Source: Candidatus Poribacteria bacterium
GTDB lineage: Bacteria; Poribacteria; WGA-4E; WGA-3G
DNA: 9,444 bases
Assembly: GCA_028818995.1 (NCBI GenBank)
Contig: JAPPMR010000519.1
Span: 1 to 9,444, forward strand
Reading direction: 5' to 3'
Shown here: positions 5,796 through 9,444 of the stretch, in pieces
Numbering within the stretch: the first letter of the stretch is position 1
Layout of the letters: every line of letters begins with the position of its first letter
The notes under the pieces: model-generated
Seen by the model: only the letters and a program-made list of their open reading frames with translations
What the model was told of the DNA's origin: nothing
Databases searched by the model: none
Program-made: the position numbers and the translations under genes

Positions 5796-6841
5796 AGATG
5801 CGTTATCTCTTGTAGGATTTCACACCTTTCTATCCATTTTTTTCGTGCTTCACTGCCGACAGATTTGCTTGAATCCAAAAATCCGATGTTTCCTTCGGTA
5901 ATATCAAACGGATGTTTAGGATACCACTCGACACCCGGCGGCACCAGAATATCATTCTCCTGACCCAGATATTTCAGCCAATAGAGCGCAGTGACAGCTT
6001 GGTCGTTCCATGTAATCTCTTTCAGCGTCTCAAGAAGATTCCAAAACTCAGGGGACCCCAAAACTGGACGTTGAAAACCTTGGACCCGCCCTTCAATGTC
6101 GGGGATATAGATAGGAGCCTGTGGTGTTCCAAGACGCTTAAAAAATTCGACTGAATAACCGACAGCTGTTGAAACTTGGTCGTAGTATATGTCCTCAGAA
6201 AGCGTCTCCGTGAGTGGATACCGGCACACAGCATCTTCATAACTTATCACCCTATCGCTTGAAATACCCCTCCGCGCGCCTTTCCACACATCCGTGAGAT
6301 TCACAATCGGGGCGTGTTTCCAGCTCTCTTGAATCCGTGAAAAAACCTGATTGGCACGCGCTTTAACAAAATAGACAGCACTGTCAAATACAAGCACTTT
6401 GTTGATGTTTTTCTCACGTAGGACTTCACGCATAAACGGAAACTTGATGAGATGTCCGGGGTAGTTCTCTGTACTTTCAGTTGACCAGATAATATGATCC
6501 CCTGGAAACTCGCAAGCCTCAAGATACGGGCGAAACTGACCCTTAATTGTTTCCTCCGCAACGATGTAATACGAAATTCCTTGCGCCCGTAGGTCCGTGA
6601 AATTAAGCAATTCATACGCCTGCCACATCGCGCGTTTCATGAACCCATGCAGCAAAAATTCTGATGCTGAATCATATTTGCCAATCTGCTTTGAAAAGAA
6701 AACAGGGACAATGACAGCAATATCAGAATCGGCATTATACCGAAAAGCATCAGCAACCGATTTTTCTAAAATCGGCATCTCACAGAAACACAGACGCGGT
6801 ATATCCCATGAGAAGGCAAAATTGAAATTATAGGTGTTCAT
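5792..6841 (-). CDS. Putative GT-A-like transferase, divergent, DSA in place of DxD
   Basis: 349 residues, paralog of the protein encoded at 3500-4537 and, more distantly, of the one at 8283-9368. The N-terminal EMPILEKSVADAF (residues 21-33), the strand VIVPVFFS (43-50), GFMKRAMWQAYEL (66-78) and YYIVAEE (91-97) build a Rossmann-like half. KVLVFDSAVYF (148-158) sits where a GT-A enzyme carries DxD; here it reads DSA, keeping the first Asp only. ITWNDQAVTALYWLKYL (276-292) is a C-terminal motif resembling the 'NDQ' (donor/acceptor Asp) segment of GT8-like enzymes. Likely role: sugar transfer in glycan assembly, possibly with altered metal use. It starts with an ATGA overlap to the PhyH gene and ends in an ATGA overlap to the methyltransferase. 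No membrane segments. The paralogy is seen directly; the function is inferred. Confidence 0.62.
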   Translation of the reverse strand: MNTYNFNFAFSWDIPRLCFCEMPILEKSVADAFRYNADSDIAVIVPVFFSKQIGKYDSASEFLLHGFMKRAMWQAYELLNFTDLRAQGISYYIVAEETIKGQFRPYLEACEFPGDHIIWSTESTENYPGHLIKFPFMREVLREKNINKVLVFDSAVYFVKARANQVFSRIQESWKHAPIVNLTDVWKGARRGISSDRVISYEDAVCRYPLTETLSEDIYYDQVSTAVGYSVEFFKRLGTPQAPIYIPDIEGRVQGFQRPVLGSPEFWNLLETLKEITWNDQAVTALYWLKYLGQENDILVPPGVEWYPKHPFDITEGNIGFLDSSKSVGSEARKKWIERCEILQEITHL

Positions 6842-7554
6842 AAATTCATCTCTATATAAAAATCGACAAACATTGCGATTCTAATGTTGTTAGATAGGTT
6901 GTGCGTATACTGATGCACCAACGAATCATGCCAAAAAACAATATCGCCAGCACGCCCCGTAAACTGAACCGGATCTTCGATGAGTGCGTCCTTCCACAGG
7001 TCCATCTTGTACATATCCTGACTCTTGTTTTTGAGCACATCCAAGGTCCCATTTTCTATGAGTTCTGACACCCGATGATGGCTTTTGGGGTAAAATGTGA
7101 AGCACCCCGCGTTTAGAGAAGAATCTGCAAGAAGCCCCGTAACGCCAATAAAAGGTAAAACACGCGGCCCATCGATATGAAATGGACGCCCTGCGGATCC
7201 CGGCAAAACACCAAAGATACCGCGGGTATGTGAGCGTTGAATAGGAAACGGTGCTAAGGCACCAACAGCTTCTATGATACTGGCATTTTCAGCGATAAGT
7301 GAACGCCCACACGGCGTATCTTTCAAAGTATGATCTTTCCAGTCATAGTCTTGGTGGTGTATGCCTTCCCGTGTAAAAGCGTTTTGGGAAATCATGCCTC
7401 GCCATGTGTTCGGATCCGACCTGTAGAACCCTTCTGGCGCAGATTTCCAATAATGATCAAGGCATTGCGCTATCAACGCCTTGTCAAGAACATTGCGTTG
7501 GATAAGATACCCGTTTTCGTTAAAGAATTGTATCTCTTTTTGTGTGATTTTCAC
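6838..7554 (-). CDS. Phytanoyl-CoA dioxygenase (PhyH) family Fe(II)/2-oxoglutarate oxygenase
   Basis: 238 residues, close to full length for bacterial PhyH proteins. The N-terminal FFNENGYLIQRNVLD (residues 10-24) is the usual 'GylvvrnvL' opening. The facial triad is visible as FHIDG with His126 and Asp128, and a distal His214 in GDIVFWHDSLVHQ (203-215). Arg225 in NNIRIA is the expected 2-oxoglutarate carboxylate ligand. Family members hydroxylate or oxidise small molecules, lipids and some sugars or amino acids in the cytoplasm using Fe(II), O2 and 2-oxoglutarate. In this setting a sugar or lipid precursor of the glycan is the likely substrate, but that is inference. The start codon is GTG and overlaps the upstream TGA as GTGA, with only a poor GCGGGA upstream, so translation is probably coupled. 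Confidence 0.85.
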   Translation of the reverse strand: MKITQKEIQFFNENGYLIQRNVLDKALIAQCLDHYWKSAPEGFYRSDPNTWRGMISQNAFTREGIHHQDYDWKDHTLKDTPCGRSLIAENASIIEAVGALAPFPIQRSHTRGIFGVLPGSAGRPFHIDGPRVLPFIGVTGLLADSSLNAGCFTFYPKSHHRVSELIENGTLDVLKNKSQDMYKMDLWKDALIEDPVQFTGRAGDIVFWHDSLVHQYTHNLSNNIRIAMFVDFYIEMNL

Positions 7555-8270
7555 AGTATTCCCGCCAATTGTGCTTTGGTTGTATCCAGAATATGAGCCA
7601 GTGCATAATTTTCAGGCATCTGGTCGTCTTGCCGTACTGGAAGTTCCTTGTAGTGTTGTTTTACATAACTCGGTATATGTACGAACCCGGGATCGGCTAT
7701 GTTGAAAATACCGCTCACTTTGTGCTGGTTTACATGTCCTATCGCTTGGTAAAGTGTGGACATTCCCAGCAGACTCGTATAGCAGTCTTCCACCCACATG
7801 CATTCCCGAATACGGTTGAGATAATCCCACTTATGATATCCAGCTCCAACAACCGATGGTATCCTGAAAACGATTACATCCATATCTTTGACGGCAACTT
7901 CCATCTGTATCTTACTCTGGACATACGGATTGTCGATTTTAGAGAGCTCCGCGTGTTCAGGCTTCGGCGTAGAATTCGGTTTTGCATAGACCGCTCCAGT
8001 CGAGAAAAGCAGGCATTGACTCTTATAATTTAATGCAGTCTCTGCAACCTCACGAGCGAAATCTACATTGGCAGCCAAGGTAGCATCCCAGCCTGCCGCA
8101 TTGCATTTTTTCTGACCTACAATGCCTGCCGCATTGACAACGAGGGATGGAGATAGCGTCGCTATCAGTGTTCGCCAGTCATCTGTGTGAGAAACAAGTT
8201 TCCGAGCTTTTCCTGTCATAAATGCCGCTATACTGCTACCGATAAAGCCTTGTCCAATAATGAGTATCAT
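7551..8270 (-). CDS. RmlD-like NAD(P)-dependent sugar-nucleotide reductase/epimerase (extended SDR)
   Basis: 239 residues. IIGQGFIGSSIA (residues 4-15) gives the GxGxxG dinucleotide loop, VVNAAGIVG (44-52) the following NAA motif, LLFSTGAVYA (87-96) the catalytic Ser/Thr strand, and NPYVQSK (114-120) the YxxxK pair Tyr116/Lys120. FRIPSVVGAG (near 138) is the usual motif before the substrate domain. The best relatives are dTDP-4-dehydrorhamnose reductases (RmlD) and other nucleotide-sugar SDRs. At 239 residues it is 40 to 60 shorter than typical RmlD, the reduction falling in the C-terminal substrate-binding part. It likely makes or trims a deoxy or epimerised nucleotide sugar for the adjacent transferases. 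GGAAGGT lies just upstream of the ATG, and the preceding gene stops 12 bases away. RmlA/B/C are not in the window, so the exact reaction is open. Confidence 0.8.
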   Translation of the reverse strand: MILIIGQGFIGSSIAAFMTGKARKLVSHTDDWRTLIATLSPSLVVNAAGIVGQKKCNAAGWDATLAANVDFAREVAETALNYKSQCLLFSTGAVYAKPNSTPKPEHAELSKIDNPYVQSKIQMEVAVKDMDVIVFRIPSVVGAGYHKWDYLNRIRECMWVEDCYTSLLGMSTLYQAIGHVNQHKVSGIFNIADPGFVHIPSYVKQHYKELPVRQDDQMPENYALAHILDTTKAQLAGIL

Positions 8271-8282
8271 TTGATACCTTCC

Positions 8283-9368
8283 CTAATTAACATGCACCAA
8301 TGTCGTTTGTGATAAACTGAGCATATCTACCTCAAAAGCGTCGCCACCATAGTAAACATCAGGCATTTTATCCCGTTCCCATTTTTCAAAACCTACGCCC
8401 GGACCCCACTTTTTGGGATACCCATAATGATAATCAAGATAGTATGCCCATACCGACCATGCCATTTCATCACTGCGACCCAAGGTAGAACGCGCAGCAT
8501 TTTCAAAGAATTCCACATATTCAGGATAGGTCTCTGTATATTTTTTAACAGGCAATAGAGAGATAGAACTACTCGCTCTCCAAGACCTATTTTCTTCATA
8601 AAAAATCTTTTCAATATGAGATTGTGGCATATTTGCCAGCCGTGAAATTTCTTTTCCTATCTCTGATCTCGACATCGAAACGCCCCGAATCTTACCGGCT
8701 CGGTAGCGATCAGGAAGCCCTTCTCCCCATCCGCCTCGCATCAATGGATTTTCGAGAGCGGGGTCTAACAACTTTTCAAAGAGTTTTGATTTCAAACAGC
8801 CTGTCGGACGGCACAATAGGAAATCGGCATCTATCGACATAACCCGCTCATGTTCAAGCACATACGGCGATACATTCATGAGAATTTTTAAAGCGTTTGT
8901 GCCGGGATATTTCCTATCCTTGACGATAGCCGTTTCCGGATCATTCTCACCCAACGCTGTGTCAATATCGCTCGGCAGTGATATGATTTTTATGTTTTCT
9001 TGTGGGACTCTCGCTGTTTTGAGATACGCCCCAAACTTTTCGTACGCTATATCCTGAACCAAAAACATAAAATCTACCGCGTCTGTGAAATCCTGCGCGT
9101 CCGAATTTCTCAGAAAAGACTGCATCGTCCAAGGTGCAGATCGAAAGTATCTTTCTGCTTGTGCTATATCCCCATTAAAATAAAGCCCAATATATGCAAT
9201 ATTATCTTTGCCACTCGCTTTGGGAATATCTAAGGATTTCTTTACAGGAAATCTATCAAGAGGCAAAGATGCGTCAACCGATCTTAGAGACGCGCCGCCA
9301 TCGCCGATGCCTCGTCTAAATATGTATTCCCAGCTGTCTTTCGGTATATTTACTAATAATTCAGACAT
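8283..9368 (-). CDS. Putative GT-A-like glycosyltransferase with intact DAD motif
   Basis: 361 residues. Distant paralog of the proteins encoded at 5792-6841 and 3500-4537, sharing the same order of elements: a strand IAYIGLYF (57-64), FMFLVQDIAYEKF (100-112), ENIKIISLPSD (124-134), the motif strand RVMSIDADFLL (175-185), and a C-terminal SDEMAWSVWAYYLDYHY (299-315). The DAD at 180-182 is what a metal-dependent GT-A transferase would use to hold the nucleotide-sugar diphosphate. A His at 359 in TLVHVN at the very C-terminus could be the third metal ligand, as in GT8-like enzymes; this is inferred. No signal peptide or transmembrane helix. The ATG at 9368 has only a moderate GGGGT/AGAAG upstream. 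The gene is followed at 12 bases by the SDR gene. Glycosyltransferase is likely; family number, donor and acceptor are unknown. Confidence 0.68.
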   Translation of the reverse strand: MSELLVNIPKDSWEYIFRRGIGDGGASLRSVDASLPLDRFPVKKSLDIPKASGKDNIAYIGLYFNGDIAQAERYFRSAPWTMQSFLRNSDAQDFTDAVDFMFLVQDIAYEKFGAYLKTARVPQENIKIISLPSDIDTALGENDPETAIVKDRKYPGTNALKILMNVSPYVLEHERVMSIDADFLLCRPTGCLKSKLFEKLLDPALENPLMRGGWGEGLPDRYRAGKIRGVSMSRSEIGKEISRLANMPQSHIEKIFYEENRSWRASSSISLLPVKKYTETYPEYVEFFENAARSTLGRSDEMAWSVWAYYLDYHYGYPKKWGPGVGFEKWERDKMPDVYYGGDAFEVDMLSLSQTTLVHVN

Positions 9369-9396
9369 GGTTCTTCTACCCCTTTAAAATGTATAA

Positions 9397-9444
9397 TCAG
9401 TTTATCGCAGAATTAAAATCTAACTCCCATGTAAAATCATGACC
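9397..9444 (-). CDS. Possible C-terminal end of an upstream gene (runs off the right edge)
   Basis: Reading leftwards from the right edge, one minus-strand frame gives GHDFTWELDFNSAIN followed by TGA at 9399-9397. The other two frames close after one and seven codons. If real, this is the tail of the gene preceding the DAD transferase, leaving a 28-base spacer (9369-9396), which fits the tight spacing of the operon. Only 15 residues are available, so no family can be named and chance is a fair alternative. Confidence 0.35.
   Translation of the reverse strand, partial: GHDFTWELDFNSAIN

Noticed and set aside
5619..5963. A 114-codon open frame on the plus strand
   Set aside because: It is antisense to the junction of the methyltransferase and the DSA transferase, both well supported, and its product shows no family motif.
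7569..8033. A 154-codon open frame on the plus strand
   Set aside because: It lies entirely opposite the SDR gene, whose motifs are unambiguous. Its translation is rich in Cys, Arg and aromatic residues with no recognisable domain.
9369..9444. A promoter before the DAD transferase (TTATACAT resembling a -10 box)
   Set aside because: No -35 element at a proper distance could be found; the nearest TTAGAT is about 22 bases away. The segment also seems to hold the end of another gene.
1..9444. CRISPR array, tRNA/rRNA genes, insertion sequences or attachment sites
   Set aside because: No regularly spaced direct repeats, transposase or integrase motifs, terminal inverted repeats, or RNA-gene signatures were seen; nearly every base is coding.

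Overview
The window carries one uninterrupted run of bacterial genes, all on the minus strand. It begins with the probable last few codons of a gene at the right edge (near 9444) and ends with the first 61 codons of a secreted-protein gene at the left edge (183 to 1). Coding density is close to complete. Neighbouring genes overlap by 1 to 32 bases or are separated by at most 42, most have a recognisable Shine-Dalgarno sequence, and I found no promoter or terminator. It therefore reads as the interior of one long operon. The organism is an uncultured-type or environmental bacterium of moderate GC. Hand counts give about 39% over 4561-5220 and about 52% over 1381-1680. I cannot name a phylum from the sequence. 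The enzyme mix (FkbM methyltransferase, PhyH oxygenase, sulfotransferase, GT25-like transferases) suits a marine or host-associated Gram-negative or Poribacteria/Planctomycetes-like lineage, but that is only an impression.

Layout in transcription order (right to left): a possible C-terminal fragment of an upstream gene (9444-9397); a GT-A-like putative glycosyltransferase with an intact DAD motif (9368-8283); a short RmlD-like sugar-nucleotide reductase of the extended SDR type (8270-7551); a PhyH-type Fe(II)/2-oxoglutarate oxygenase with a GTG start (7554-6838); a second putative transferase of the same unusual family, with DSA in place of DxD (6841-5792); a class I SAM methyltransferase resembling demethylmacrocin O-methyltransferases (5795-5217); a Stf0-like sulfotransferase (5215-4550); a third member of the unusual transferase family, with NTQ in place of DxD (4537-3500); an FkbM-family methyltransferase without an obvious glycine-rich loop (3500-2895); two GT25-like glycosyltransferases (2885-2103 and 2134-1322); a TagD/RfaE2-type cytidylyltransferase (1325-882); a third GT25-like transferase carrying an in-frame (C)8 tract (885-226); and the start of an exported protein (183-1).

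Taken together this is a glycan-assembly and decoration operon. It has up to six transferases in two paralogous trios, a CDP-activating enzyme, a nucleotide-sugar reductase, two methyltransferases, a sulfotransferase and an oxygenase. The likely product is a sulfated, O-methylated surface polysaccharide, lipid-linked glycan or glycoprotein glycan. No flippase, polymerase, initiating phosphoglycosyltransferase or chain-length regulator is visible, so those functions must lie outside the window. The parts most worth following up are the divergent three-member transferase family, whose metal-binding motif degenerates from DAD to DSA to NTQ, and the poly-C tract, which could switch one GT25-like gene on and off.
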